This document shows, one piece after another, positions 35,321 through 44,546 of a stretch of DNA of 64,000 bases. Source of the stretch: Planctomycetaceae bacterium (GTDB lineage Bacteria > Planctomycetota > Planctomycetia > Planctomycetales > Planctomycetaceae); contig JAKFWA010000089.1 of NCBI GenBank assembly GCA_021732995.1, forward strand, positions 1 through 64,000, read 5' to 3'. Under the pieces are notes generated by a model that was given only the letters and a program-made list of their open reading frames with translations, made no database searches and was not told where the DNA came from. Numbering within the stretch: position 1 is the stretch's first letter; each line of letters begins with the position of its first letter. The translations under genes were made by a program, and so were the position numbers.

Positions 35321-36793
35321 ATGGCTGCTGAGTGTGACATTGGCTTGGTGGGGCTTGCCGTGATGGGCCAGAACCTGGTCATCAACATGGCAAACCACGG
35401 CTTCACTGTGGGCGTTTACAACCGAACCGCCGCCACGACCAAAGAGTTTACAGATCGTGTTGCCGCCGACTCCGGTGACAAAGTCGCCGCTGGAGCTGCA
35501 GCCAGGATCATCGGTTATACCGACGTGGCGGAGTTCGTCGGCAGCCTGAAGAGTCCGCGGCGCGTCATGCTGATGGTGAAAGCCGGTGATGCCGTCGATC
35601 AGACGATCAGCGCACTCAAGCCGCACCTCAGCAAGGGTGACATTATCATCGACGGCGGTAACTCCGACTTCGTCGACAGCGAACGGCGCTTCAAGGACCT
35701 GAAGGCCACGGGAATTCGATTTGTAGGTTCGGGCGTTTCAGGCGGCGAAGAGGGGGCGCTCAAGGGCCCCAGCATTATGCCCGGCGGTGATCATGACGCC
35801 TGGTCACACATTAAGGATATTTATCAGAGCATTTCCGCCAAGGTTGGCCCCAAGGCAGATATTCCCTGCTGCGAGTGGGTCGGCGATGGCGGTGCCGGGC
35901 ACTATGTGAAGATGGTGCACAACGGCATTGAGTATGGTGACATGCAGTTGATCTGTGAGGCTTACTTCATCTTGAAGAACGCTTTGCAGATGACCAACGA
36001 AGAGCTGTATCAGGTCTTCAAGGAATGGAACGAAGGTGAGTTGGAAAGCTACCTCATCGAGATTACCCGCGACATCTTCACCGTGAAGGACGCAGGCGGC
36101 GGTTATCTGGTCGACAAGATCCTTGATACTGCCCAGCAGAAGGGAACCGGTAAGTGGATGAGCCAGCACGCTCTCGATCTGGGTGTGCCGACGACGCTGA
36201 TCACCGAAGCCGTTTACGCGCGCTGCTTGTCCGCTCAGAAGGATGAACGCGAGCGTGCCTCGAAGATTCTCCCCGGTCCGGAAGTCACAACCTTCGCCGG
36301 CGATCGCAAGCAGTTCATCGACGACGTGCGTCAGGCGCTCTATGCGTCGAAGCTCTGCAGCTACGCTCAAGGCTTCGTGCAACTGGACGCCGCCGCGAAG
36401 GAGTTCGGCTGGAAGCTGAATAACGGCAGCATCGCGATGCTGTGGCGCGGTGGTTGTATCATCCGCTCGCGGTTCCTGGGCGATATCAAGAACGCCTTCG
36501 ACAAAAACCCGAACCTTGAGAACCTGCTGCTCGACGACTTCTTCAAGAAGGCTGTCGCGGCAGCTCAACCGAGTTGGCGTCGAGTTGTCTCTTCGGCAGT
36601 GCAGATGGGCTTTTCGATTCCCGTCTTCAGCGCGGCCCTCAACTACTACGACGGCTACCGTCAGGGACGCCTCAGCGCGAACCTGCTGCAGGCTCAACGC
36701 GATTACTTCGGTGCTCATACCTATGAACGCACCGACAAGCCGCGCGGCGAAAAGTTCCACACCGACTGGATTCGCGAGCGTAGCCTGAAGTAG
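35321..36793 (+). CDS. gnd: 6-phosphogluconate dehydrogenase, decarboxylating
   Basis: This 490-residue enzyme of the oxidative pentose phosphate pathway makes ribulose 5-phosphate, CO2 and NADPH. Features: Rossmann start GLVGLAVMGQNLVINMANHG and NRTAATT, GGNSDFVDSERR, the catalytic block GSGVSGGEEGALKGPSIMPGG, and Lys/His in VKMVHNGIEYGDMQLI. The C-terminal DYFGAHTYERTDKPRGEKFHTDW carries the sugar-phosphate-binding Arg and His (parts only quoted as key residues). Length fits the long, homodimeric class. ATG 35321 is preceded by GGAGTGGTAAC. A clear terminator follows. Confidence 0.97.
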   Translation: MAAECDIGLVGLAVMGQNLVINMANHGFTVGVYNRTAATTKEFTDRVAADSGDKVAAGAAARIIGYTDVAEFVGSLKSPRRVMLMVKAGDAVDQTISALKPHLSKGDIIIDGGNSDFVDSERRFKDLKATGIRFVGSGVSGGEEGALKGPSIMPGGDHDAWSHIKDIYQSISAKVGPKADIPCCEWVGDGGAGHYVKMVHNGIEYGDMQLICEAYFILKNALQMTNEELYQVFKEWNEGELESYLIEITRDIFTVKDAGGGYLVDKILDTAQQKGTGKWMSQHALDLGVPTTLITEAVYARCLSAQKDERERASKILPGPEVTTFAGDRKQFIDDVRQALYASKLCSYAQGFVQLDAAAKEFGWKLNNGSIAMLWRGGCIIRSRFLGDIKNAFDKNPNLENLLLDDFFKKAVAAAQPSWRRVVSSAVQMGFSIPVFSAALNYYDGYRQGRLSANLLQAQRDYFGAHTYERTDKPRGEKFHTDWIRERSLK

Positions 36794-36826
36794 TCCGCGC
36801 AACGCGGCGACTCTTGATGGAATTAC

Positions 36827-36860
36827 AGAATGCAGCTCACGTGGGCTGCATTCTTCTTTT
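36827..36860 (+). terminator. Intrinsic terminator after gnd
   Basis: AGAATGCAGC at 36827-36836 pairs perfectly with 36845-36854 around an 8-base loop, and TCTTTT follows. This is the best rho-independent terminator in the window and closes the tpiA-to-gnd run. Between it and the next gene (36861-37085) no other feature was recognised. Confidence 0.88.
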
Positions 36861-37085
36861 AGGGAGTGGTCGTTTTGCCTCGCTATCAACCGCTTGAGGG
36901 CTAGGCGAAGATCGCTGCTTGCGTTTGGTGGTTCCTGCCTCATTCTGGTGCGGCTTGCCGTTAGATCGTTCACCGCTGAATTGTTCGCCAAGTTCATTTC
37001 CTCGTGAGCCGCCATTGGCATTTGTCGTTCTGCGGTCTCAAATGTGACGGAGGGCTTTTGTCTCGTACCGCACTGCGAGCCGATC

Positions 37086-39038
37086 ATGTCATCACCTGAG
37101 AGTCTCGAAATCACCCCGAGTTCGGCAACCGCGCAAGCTTCGGCACGCACGGAACCCGAGTTGAAAGCGCCGCCACTCGAACAACTGGTCGCGGAGTTTC
37201 CGCAGTGTGAGATCCTTGAATTCGTGGCCGGTGATGGCGTCAGCAGTGAGTATCGAGTCCGGGAACGGGAGACTGGCCGGGCTGCGCTACTGAGAATCTG
37301 GTCGTACGTTGATGCTTCCGCGACAGAGCGTTTTCAGGAACGTGCGTCGGCGCTGATGCAGCTCGGCCATCCGAACATCGCGACCGTTTTTTCCTGCGGT
37401 AAGAGCGAGCATTGGTGTTTCGTGCTTTCAGAGGAAGTCGCTGGCACAAGTATCCTGCAAGCGGCCGCGAATGGGGCCCTGTCCGCAGGCCAAGCTCTAG
37501 CCGCCGTTTCGGAGATTTGCGCAGCGCTGAAGTACGCCCACGAGCACGGCATCAATCATGGCGGTCTGCGGGCAGAGAACGTCATTCTGATCAGTAACAG
37601 CCAGGTGAAAATCACCGGCATTGGATTGTCGTCGCTCGACTGGTCAGATGATTCGCGGAAAGACGACGATGGTGCCTCGGATATCGCCGCTTTGGGTGTC
37701 ATTGTCGGCGACTTGCGGGCAAGGTTGCCCGTTGCAGAGACGGCCCCGACACCGGTGGCTCTGGACGTCGTTCGAATGACTTCCGGGGCGACTGCCGCGT
37801 TCGAACCAACGCCGGCCGGATCGTCCTCGGCGGAACCGACGATCGAGGCGCCTGCCGCCGCAGCCTCGATTCCACCGTCGTCCGAGATCAATCCCGCGGA
37901 CGAACTGCAACTGCCCGCCAACGTGCTGATTACGCTCGGCGTTTGCGAACTGCTTTCGGTTCCCTTCTCGATCCTCAGCGCCGCCTGGATGGATTTATTG
38001 ATTGCGCTGTTGTGGAGTGTTTCCGCAGTGGTGATTGGTTCGGTCACCGTGCTGGCGGGAATCTCGTTGAAGCGACAGCAGAACTATGGACTGACCGCCG
38101 TTGGACTGGCGCTGAGTGCCGTGCCGTCGCTGCTCTGGATTATCAAATTGCCTTTCCTCGCACTGGCATTCAACGAACTGCGCAAGCGGGAAGTGCGGCT
38201 ATCGTTCCGGGAAACTGCATGGGCACAAAGCGACGCCTGGGTGCTGTTCCGCAAGTACGCACTGGGCACCAAAGAGGCCGCTCGCTACGCGGGTATCACG
38301 GGCGGTCACATCGCACGAGTCTGTGCAGTGCCGATCAAGTGGTTCCAGTTGAATCCCAAATTTCTATGGAGTGTCGTCTTCAGCATTGCGCTGCTGAGTT
38401 GGACGGTGTTCTGCGTCATGATGTCTGCCTTCGCCGCTCACGCCGATCAACTGAGGCAGGGACTTGCGGACCAGTCCATCCCGACGGGCACCTTGTTGCG
38501 AGTAACTCTGCTGGCCCTGTTGCCCTTCCTGCTGGGAGCGGGTGTGTTAGGCAGGCACTGCCTGCGGCGCTATCGCCGTTCGCAGACGACCACATGGAAG
38601 GAGCATATGGCGGGCCCGACCGAAGCCATGCTGTCGCTGCTGGTGATGTCGCTGCTGGTGGCCGCGCTGGTGTCGTTGCAGACTTCGTTGTCGCAGTGGA
38701 TGTGGCCGTCCGAGGTGGAGCAGTCCGCCGGTCAGATCGCACAGGAAGTCGCAGGCTGGCAACGGTTCCTACCGAGCGGCAGCTTGAACGTGCTGTATTT
38801 CGGATACGCCATCTTCGCAGCCTTCATTCTGGTGCTGCTGCCGTGGCAACGACCGAAGGCACTGACACGAACGCTGCTGATTGTCGGAATGGGCATTCTG
38901 CCGATCGGTATGATGATTCTGGCCGGAAACGCGATTCAGTTGTCGTTCTTCTGGTCGTTGCTGCTCCCGATCTGGCTCGCGATTCCCGCCGCTGGCTGGG
39001 CACTGGTGAACCTCACCCTGCCTCCGAAGACTCTCTAA
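37086..39038 (+). CDS. Membrane protein with an N-terminal protein-kinase-like (pseudokinase) domain
   Basis: This 650-residue protein begins with a serine/threonine-kinase-like domain (about residues 35-215) whose catalytic residues are replaced. The lysine position reads ALLRIW (Arg70). The HRDLKPEN loop reads HGGLRAEN (158-165), lacking the catalytic Asp. DFG reads GIG (178-180). A Pro/Ala/Ser linker follows, then about seven to eight hydrophobic helices from residue 280 to the end. It is therefore probably a pseudokinase anchored in the membrane with a large unknown membrane part. ATG 37086 was chosen; GTG 37044 is possible. Partner and role are unknown. Confidence 0.78.
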   Translation: MSSPESLEITPSSATAQASARTEPELKAPPLEQLVAEFPQCEILEFVAGDGVSSEYRVRERETGRAALLRIWSYVDASATERFQERASALMQLGHPNIATVFSCGKSEHWCFVLSEEVAGTSILQAAANGALSAGQALAAVSEICAALKYAHEHGINHGGLRAENVILISNSQVKITGIGLSSLDWSDDSRKDDDGASDIAALGVIVGDLRARLPVAETAPTPVALDVVRMTSGATAAFEPTPAGSSSAEPTIEAPAAAASIPPSSEINPADELQLPANVLITLGVCELLSVPFSILSAAWMDLLIALLWSVSAVVIGSVTVLAGISLKRQQNYGLTAVGLALSAVPSLLWIIKLPFLALAFNELRKREVRLSFRETAWAQSDAWVLFRKYALGTKEAARYAGITGGHIARVCAVPIKWFQLNPKFLWSVVFSIALLSWTVFCVMMSAFAAHADQLRQGLADQSIPTGTLLRVTLLALLPFLLGAGVLGRHCLRRYRRSQTTTWKEHMAGPTEAMLSLLVMSLLVAALVSLQTSLSQWMWPSEVEQSAGQIAQEVAGWQRFLPSGSLNVLYFGYAIFAAFILVLLPWQRPKALTRTLLIVGMGILPIGMMILAGNAIQLSFFWSLLLPIWLAIPAAGWALVNLTLPPKTL

Positions 39039-39224
39039 CCAGGTGGGCCTGAGCCGCGCGCGAGCACGCGGGACTTGCCTCGCATGCCGGAACGCGTTGT
39101 ACCACTTGCTTGAGGTTCAAACCCGCCACCGCCTACAAACTTGGGCAGTTCGAGCGAAACCCGGTGGCGTGGACCAACGCTCGCGTGCTTGTGGTTCAAC
39201 GAGTGATCTGGAAGGAGAACCTCG
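39039..39224. other. Short intergenic region with weak structure only
   Basis: AGCACGCG near 39063 and its reverse complement CGCGTGCT near 39184 could pair across about 110 bases. A TTCAAACCC stretch resembles a tRNA T-arm but the rest of a cloverleaf is absent. AAGGAG lies just before the carboxypeptidase start. No gene was recognised here. Confidence 0.3.
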
Positions 39225-40463
39225 ATGCGTGGCTCATCATCGCGAGTCTCAGCCTTGCTCATCCTGATCAGCGTATCGCTGGGCTGGCAGTGGAACCTGT
39301 CGCTGCTGTGCGCGGCGGACGAGACGAAGCTCCGGGTTGCTACCGATTTCCCCGGCGGAGCCGCGGAAGTTCTGGATATCGACCAGTCGAAACACCTTAT
39401 CCGCTTCCAGGTGCCCGAGACCAAAACCGAGGCGCTCCGCAGTTGGTGGTACATACACATCAACGGCATCAAGCCGGGTTCGGAACTGCAGTTGGAACTG
39501 GTCTTCGGAAAATCCAAGGCGCAGCGAGCGTCCTACACAACCGACCGCCAGAAGTGGCTCTTTACCGAACCCGCCATTGAAAACGAGAAGACCGGCGCGT
39601 TCCTTTATCGTCAGAAGATCGATGCTACTGAGGCGTGGTTTGCGTGGTATCAACCCTACCTGCTCGCCAACGCGGAAGAGATTATCAATCGTGTCAGTAA
39701 GCAGCCTCACATTCAGAAGTTCGTTCTGTGTCAGAGCGAAGCGAATCGACCAGTGCCGGGAATTCGCATCTCTGAGCCGGGCGTTCCCGACGACCAGCGC
39801 TTCGGGGTCTGGATTCAGGCCAGACAGCACGCCTGGGAAACGGGTGGCAGTTGGACGGCTCATGGGCTGATTGAATGGCTGGCGAGCGACGCACCCGAAG
39901 CCGCCGCTCTTCGCCGCAAAGCGTCCATTACGATTATACCGATTATGGATGTGGATAGTGTTGAAGCAGGGTTGGGCGGAAAATGGCAGAATCCGCACGA
40001 CCACAATCGCGACTGGTCCGACAACCCGCATTGGAAGGCGGTGCAGGCCGCGCAAAAAGAACTTAAGCAGCTTGATACCGCCAATAAGCTGGATATCGCG
40101 CTCGACCTGCACGATCCCGGCTGGGAGGGAGTATTCGAGTTCTGGTGCAATCCTTACCCAGTGATGAAGGGTATTCGGCGCCGGAATACCGATCGGTTCC
40201 TGGCTGCGGCGAAACAGGAAATCGTTGGCCCATTGAAATTCGATCCTGAGGTCTATTCACCATACACCATCGATACTCCGACTGCCGGAAACTGGCTGAG
40301 CCAACGCACCAGACCGCACGTGGTCGGAGGCACCTGCGAGATCGGCGTCTGCCCACCACCTGGCTTCCACGGCAATCCGCCGTCCTTCCAACTCACCGCC
40401 GGGAAGGAACTGGGATTGTCACTGCTGAGATATCTTGAGCTCTCCAATCGCCAGGTCCCGTGA
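39225..40463 (+). CDS. Exported M14-family zinc carboxypeptidase, CCP-like
   Basis: This 412-residue protein has a signal peptide (hydrophobic residues 9-30). A beta-rich domain before the catalytic part, with SWWYIHINGIKPG near residue 73, resembles the N-terminal domain of cytosolic carboxypeptidases (CCP/M14-D), as does WFAWYQPYL. The zinc ligands appear as His202 and Glu205 in RQHAWETG and His296 in LDLHDPG; NRDW (261-264) supplies the substrate-binding Asn-Arg. GGTCEIGV near residue 345 gives the general-base glutamate. Bacterial CCP-like enzymes are poorly characterised; substrate unknown. AAGGAGAACCTCG lies upstream of ATG 39225. Confidence 0.85.
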   Translation: MRGSSSRVSALLILISVSLGWQWNLSLLCAADETKLRVATDFPGGAAEVLDIDQSKHLIRFQVPETKTEALRSWWYIHINGIKPGSELQLELVFGKSKAQRASYTTDRQKWLFTEPAIENEKTGAFLYRQKIDATEAWFAWYQPYLLANAEEIINRVSKQPHIQKFVLCQSEANRPVPGIRISEPGVPDDQRFGVWIQARQHAWETGGSWTAHGLIEWLASDAPEAAALRRKASITIIPIMDVDSVEAGLGGKWQNPHDHNRDWSDNPHWKAVQAAQKELKQLDTANKLDIALDLHDPGWEGVFEFWCNPYPVMKGIRRRNTDRFLAAAKQEIVGPLKFDPEVYSPYTIDTPTAGNWLSQRTRPHVVGGTCEIGVCPPPGFHGNPPSFQLTAGKELGLSLLRYLELSNRQVP

Positions 40464-40558
40464 CTGGAGCCCGCTCGTCATGTGCGAGCCGTCTGGCCGA
40501 ACTTGCAAGATCAAGGTCCTAAAGTCCATCGCAGCCGGTTGTCAGCCCAGGAACAGAG

Positions 40559-42130
40559 TCATTTGGCGTCAGCGTTCTTTTGGGCGATAGGGTAACGTTT
40601 CACCATGATGTCGTTCTTCTGCGGGGCTCCCGGGCGGCTGCGGCCGGAGCGGATGATTTGTTCCATGAGGGCGGACATCTCGGCAACGACGGTGGGGTTG
40701 TCGTTAGCGAGGTTCTTCGTTTCGCCGATGTCGGCTTGCAGGTCATAGAGTTGGCAGGGTGCGTCACCTTCCGGCGCGAAGATGAGCTTCATCGAACCGC
40801 GTCGCAGACCGGGAGTGCCGGCTGAAGCGCAGCTCACGGCGGTTGGTCGCGTTGGCTTGTCTTCGCCTTTGAGCAGCGGCAGCAAACTGAAGCTGTCTTC
40901 GCCTGTATTGTCAGGTAGTGGTGTGCTCCAGATCTCGGCGAGCGTTGCGATGACGTCAGCCTGATGGACCAGTTGCGAGCACACGCTGCCGGGTTTGGTT
41001 GTTCCCGGCCAGCGCATGATGAACGGCACACGATGGCCGCCTTCATGCACGTCGGTCTTGTAGCCACGCAACGGGCCACTCGGATAATGGCCTTGAGCTT
41101 CCATGTTCTTTACGCCGATGTAGCTCGCACACCCGTTGTCGCTGGTGAACAGCACAAGCGTGTTGTCGGTCACGTTGTGCTGATCCAAAGCAGCGAGCAC
41201 TCGCCCGACTGCGGCGTCCGTTTCCATGACCAGATCGGCGTAGACTCCGAGACCACTCTTGCCGCGCCACTCAGCGTTGACCGCCAGCGGAGTATGCGGA
41301 GACGTCAGCGGCATGTAGAGCAGGAACGGCTCTTTGGTTTTCGCGGAACGGCCAATGAACTCGACCGCGCGCTCCGTCAGCGCGGGCAGAATGCCTTCCA
41401 GCTTCCAGTTCTCCAGCGCCGGACCTTGCAGGCTGGCCTGATTCGCGACGAGCGATTTCGCAGGCAGCAGTTCGGTTGGAATGCCGCGCGTGCGGTCGTT
41501 GTCGATGAAACAATACGGCGGCCAGTTCGGAACATCGGTGCCGAAGTACTCGTCGAAACCACGAGTCGTCGGACCACCAGGAATCGGCCGCGAAAACACT
41601 TCGCGCCAGGTGGCTCGATGCTCGTCAGTGATCTCGGTGGTGACCTTGCCTCCGCCACCCGACTTGCCACCCAACCCTTGGAAGTAAGCCCGCTTGTCTT
41701 CCGGAATTGGCCAGTCCCAACCCAGATGCCACTTGCCGACGCAGGCCGTGCGATAACCCTGCTGCTTCGCCAGTCCGGCAATCGTGAGCCGGTCCGGTGC
41801 AATCAACGGCTTGCCCCATACGTTGACTATCCCCGCCTGCAGCCGAGTCCGCCAGTGATACCGCCCCGTCAGCAACGCATATCTTGAGGGCGAACACACC
41901 CCAGACGACGAGTGCCCATCGGTGAATCGCATCCCACCTGCCGCTAACCGATCGATGTGCGGAGTGGCAATCTTGCCACGCTCAGGGTTGTTGCAGGCGA
42001 CATCTCCATACCCGAGATCGTCAGCGAGAATCACTACAACATTCGGTTTGCGAGGCGAGGCATCCGCAGCAAAGCCGATTTCACAACACAGCCACCCGCA
42101 CACAACCAGCCAAGCCAGCAATGTCTTCAT
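40559..42130 (-). CDS. Exported sulfatase (formylglycine-dependent, type I)
   Basis: This 523-residue protein has a signal peptide (to about Ala22) and the sulfatase fold: metal ligands VVVILADDLGYGD (Asp37-Asp38) and the maturation motif CSPSR at residues 79-83, where Cys79 would be converted to formylglycine. GRYHWRTRL, CVGKWHLGW and FLLYMPLTSPHTPL are further family blocks, with the metal ligand pair in FTSDNG. Planctomycetes carry many such enzymes, used to strip sulfate from polysaccharides. No maturation enzyme lies within the window. The unknown gene upstream on the same strand ends 33 bases before. Confidence 0.95.
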   Translation of the reverse strand: MKTLLAWLVVCGWLCCEIGFAADASPRKPNVVVILADDLGYGDVACNNPERGKIATPHIDRLAAGGMRFTDGHSSSGVCSPSRYALLTGRYHWRTRLQAGIVNVWGKPLIAPDRLTIAGLAKQQGYRTACVGKWHLGWDWPIPEDKRAYFQGLGGKSGGGGKVTTEITDEHRATWREVFSRPIPGGPTTRGFDEYFGTDVPNWPPYCFIDNDRTRGIPTELLPAKSLVANQASLQGPALENWKLEGILPALTERAVEFIGRSAKTKEPFLLYMPLTSPHTPLAVNAEWRGKSGLGVYADLVMETDAAVGRVLAALDQHNVTDNTLVLFTSDNGCASYIGVKNMEAQGHYPSGPLRGYKTDVHEGGHRVPFIMRWPGTTKPGSVCSQLVHQADVIATLAEIWSTPLPDNTGEDSFSLLPLLKGEDKPTRPTAVSCASAGTPGLRRGSMKLIFAPEGDAPCQLYDLQADIGETKNLANDNPTVVAEMSALMEQIIRSGRSRPGAPQKNDIMVKRYPIAQKNADAK

Positions 42131-42163
42131 GAGTTTGTGCCTACGGGACCTAAGGTTGTTAAG

Positions 42164-42700
42164 TCAGTCCGAGTCCGTTGCGCATACCAAAAACCAGCTA
42201 TGGCTGATTGGATTGGCAATCAGATACATAGCCCAAGTGATACCGCAGAGCCAAGGCGTCCACTGTTCTTTGATTTGGAAGATCCGGACATCTTCTCGAC
42301 CGGGCTCGACCAGAAACGAAGTAAACGCTTGAGACAGCTTACGAGCCTCTCGCTGCGAGGATCCGAACTTCTTATAGCAACCGCCGGTTATCAGCAGCTC
42401 GGCCAATTGCTCGGCTAGTACATGCGCCGAAATCATTGAATAGTCGGGAATCGGCGTCCACGCCCCCTTCGCTTTGAGTTCGGGGACTAGGTCGGTGAGC
42501 GACTGAATCAGATGGCGAAAGAGCCCGGCGTTGTTGGCCGTGAGTTCGGTCCAAAATGGCACAGGATCTACATTGAATCCTTGGATGATTAATTCGCCGT
42601 GTATGTAAAGCGGACGAAGTGACTCCGCGAACGAGCTGACTCGATTGTCGTCAAGAACCAACGATTCGAAACGCAGATCTGGAAAGTGAGGAGTAGTCAT
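42164..42700 (-). CDS. Hypothetical protein
   Basis: The 178-residue product is not recognised. It has no signal peptide; one hydrophobic stretch near the C-terminus (WLCGITWAMYLIANPI) could be a buried strand/helix or a membrane segment. The rest is mixed polar and hydrophobic, with a conserved-looking AGLFRHLIQSLTDLVPELKAKG region that looks helical. Base composition is slightly more AT-rich than its neighbours. It lies between the sulfatase and TadE-like genes without obvious link to either. Confidence 0.6.
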   Translation of the reverse strand: MTTPHFPDLRFESLVLDDNRVSSFAESLRPLYIHGELIIQGFNVDPVPFWTELTANNAGLFRHLIQSLTDLVPELKAKGAWTPIPDYSMISAHVLAEQLAELLITGGCYKKFGSSQREARKLSQAFTSFLVEPGREDVRIFQIKEQWTPWLCGITWAMYLIANPISHSWFLVCATDSD

Positions 42701-42756
42701 TCACGCTTCCAAACATCCTTCAGTGGATCTCGAAGACACCGGCCTTCACACGCAGC

Positions 42757-43797
42757 CTACTGCGTGTCTTGCAGGTAGCTCAGCAGGGGCTTGAAGCCTT
42801 CGTTGGTCAGGGTGACCGTGGCTGAGATGGGGGTCGTGTATACGGGCTCGAGGAATGGGACTCGGCTGGAGGCACGTTGTTCGGTGATGCGCGGGGCGGT
42901 TTGATCCCGGCGGCCGTCGCCACCGACAACGTAGCGGGCCAGGAAACGGCCGGGGCCGGGCAGCAGGGCGAAGTCATGAGTGACTCGCACGATCAGCGGG
43001 TCCTGCCAGCCGACTTCGTTGCGGTTCCAGTCGCGCACCCACTCGCCTTCCTCATCTGTGGATGCCTGACCGTTGACGATGCGCAGCACGCGCGGGTTGT
43101 AGGTCGGGCCGTTGTAGGTGTCTTTGTCGATGAACGCGACATCGACGACGGTGTTCCAGTAGGCGTAGCTCAGCTTGTTGCGCAGACGTTGGGGAACTCG
43201 AGAGTTGTTCTGTGACGCGGGATCAAACTCGGCATAGGCGGCGATGATCGCGTCCGGCTGACTGCCGCAGCTCGGACAGTCCAGTGGCTGCACGTAATTC
43301 CGCCCCGGAGCTGCAGGGGCCACACCCTGCACAGCGGCTCCGAAGATCTTGTTGAGCTTGTATGAGGTTGACGCGTCGGTGCCGGTCATCGTCAACCGGT
43401 TGCCTTCGATGCGCAATTGCTGAGGCGCGTCTTCCGCAAACGGCAGCGGGAGCAGGTTCTCTTCCGATTCGGCCCAGCCGGACGAGGTATCCCGGAAATG
43501 GGCCGGAGTCCAGACAATCGCCGCACGAGCCGCCGCGAACGCCGCGTGATGCACCATCACGATGCCGACCATCAACTGGCTCACCTGCACGATGAACATG
43601 ACGATCATGATGAACAGCGGCAGCGTCAGCACGAAGCTCAACGATTGCACGCCGCCGTGTTGGCAACGGTGCAGTTTCAGGAGTCGCCGCCAGTCGAACT
43701 TCAGGCCGCTGCAGGCGACCACCGCTCTCAACACCAGGAACCCCATCGCCAGCGCGATCAATGCGGGAATCAGGGCTTGAAGAACGGAGCGATGCAT
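42757..43797 (-). CDS. TadE/TadG-like pilus assembly protein
   Basis: This 346-residue protein has a first hydrophobic segment (residues about 10-30) and then, after HRCQHGG at about residue 46, a pilin-type helix SLSFVLTLPLFIMIVMFIVQV, typical of TadE-like pseudopilins. In place of the usual Glu at position 5 after the likely cleavage Gly there is no acidic residue. VMVHHAAFAAARAAIVW follows, again TadE-like. The remaining 250 residues are an extracytoplasmic domain. It belongs with the prepilin peptidase and small pilin-like genes that lie just upstream on the same strand. Confidence 0.7.
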   Translation of the reverse strand: MHRSVLQALIPALIALAMGFLVLRAVVACSGLKFDWRRLLKLHRCQHGGVQSLSFVLTLPLFIMIVMFIVQVSQLMVGIVMVHHAAFAAARAAIVWTPAHFRDTSSGWAESEENLLPLPFAEDAPQQLRIEGNRLTMTGTDASTSYKLNKIFGAAVQGVAPAAPGRNYVQPLDCPSCGSQPDAIIAAYAEFDPASQNNSRVPQRLRNKLSYAYWNTVVDVAFIDKDTYNGPTYNPRVLRIVNGQASTDEEGEWVRDWNRNEVGWQDPLIVRVTHDFALLPGPGRFLARYVVGGDGRRDQTAPRITEQRASSRVPFLEPVYTTPISATVTLTNEGFKPLLSYLQDTQ

Positions 43798-43859
43798 TTC
43801 AGAGAGTTTCCGGACTATGGCTCGAAGCTACAAATAAGTTCGCAAAGTCGCAGTTGGTG

Positions 43860-43913
43860 TAGGACGGACAATCCTGTCCTTCAAAACAACGACGGACAGG
43901 ATTATCCGTCCTA
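43860..43913. repeat. Long near-perfect palindrome, MITE-like or dispersed hairpin
   Basis: A 20-base arm at 43860-43879 pairs with 43894-43913 with a single mismatch, around a 14-base spacer. It lies between the prepilin peptidase and TadE-like genes. The arms read TAGGACGGACAATCCTGTCC and its complement. Such a structure may be a non-autonomous mobile palindrome or a terminator hairpin. No second copy was seen in the window. Confidence 0.8.
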
Positions 43914-43924
43914 CAAAAGCGGTC

Positions 43925-44461
43925 TCACTGCTTCATCAGGATTGGCCACGTGACAATTACTGTGGCAACCAAAGCTGATGGAGCCAAGAACAAACTGCGT
44001 TGCAGCGGTTGACGTTCGCGGGATGTCAGAGGAATCCAGCCGCGAGCCTGGATCACCAGACACACGTGCTGCCAGGTCGATCGCATCAGATTCACGATCC
44101 CGGCCTGCCAGATGATGATGGCCATGCCGCAGATGAAGCCGAGCGAAAACGTCCAGAGCAACGCTTCGATGCCCCCTTCCACTCCGAGAAAAGCACCCAT
44201 CATGGCGACCAGCTTCACGTCGCCGCCGCCCATGTCAAAAAACACAAACGCGACCAGCATGATGCTGCCGCACGCCAGCAAACCCCACAGACTGGCGAAC
44301 AAGCTATCGCCGCCGCTCCCGAGAATTCCGAGTCCGGCCGCGTTAAGAATCAACCCCGCCACGATGCCAGGGTAAGTATTCCAATTGTAAATGGCGTGTC
44401 GCGAGGCATCCGTGATGGCCGCGACCAGCAGCAGAATCAGTAAGGCGATCAGGGCCGTCAT
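43925..44461 (-). CDS. Prepilin peptidase, CpaA/TadV type
   Basis: This 178-residue integral membrane aspartyl protease cleaves Flp-type prepilins. It shows the two family motifs: the first Asp in AAITDASRHAIYNWNTYPG, and the second in FDMGGGDVKLVAMMGAFLG (GxGD-type, Asp in GGGDVK). About five to six helices are visible, and it lacks the N-terminal methylase domain of PilD, as in TadV. ATG 44461 gives MTALIALL directly into helix 1; an upstream open extension has no conserved character. Two small pilin-like genes lie just upstream. Confidence 0.88.
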   Translation of the reverse strand: MTALIALLILLLVAAITDASRHAIYNWNTYPGIVAGLILNAAGLGILGSGGDSLFASLWGLLACGSIMLVAFVFFDMGGGDVKLVAMMGAFLGVEGGIEALLWTFSLGFICGMAIIIWQAGIVNLMRSTWQHVCLVIQARGWIPLTSRERQPLQRSLFLAPSALVATVIVTWPILMKQ

Positions 44462-44546
44462 GTCGAACGTTCTCACTGCCAGTTCTGTCGGACTCGTCCG
44501 ACCGAATCCGGGTCGTGAGACGATGCATTCGCTCAGAACTGCAGCG

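Noticed and set aside
37943-39052. 369-codon frame overlapping the pseudokinase gene
   Set aside because: It runs in another frame on the same strand; its Arg/Gly-rich translation lacks the hydrophobic helices of the real product.
39041-39135. tRNA-like stretch with a T-arm-type TTCAAACCC
   Set aside because: No matching acceptor stem, anticodon arm or D-arm could be folded by eye, and it lies in an otherwise plain intergenic region.
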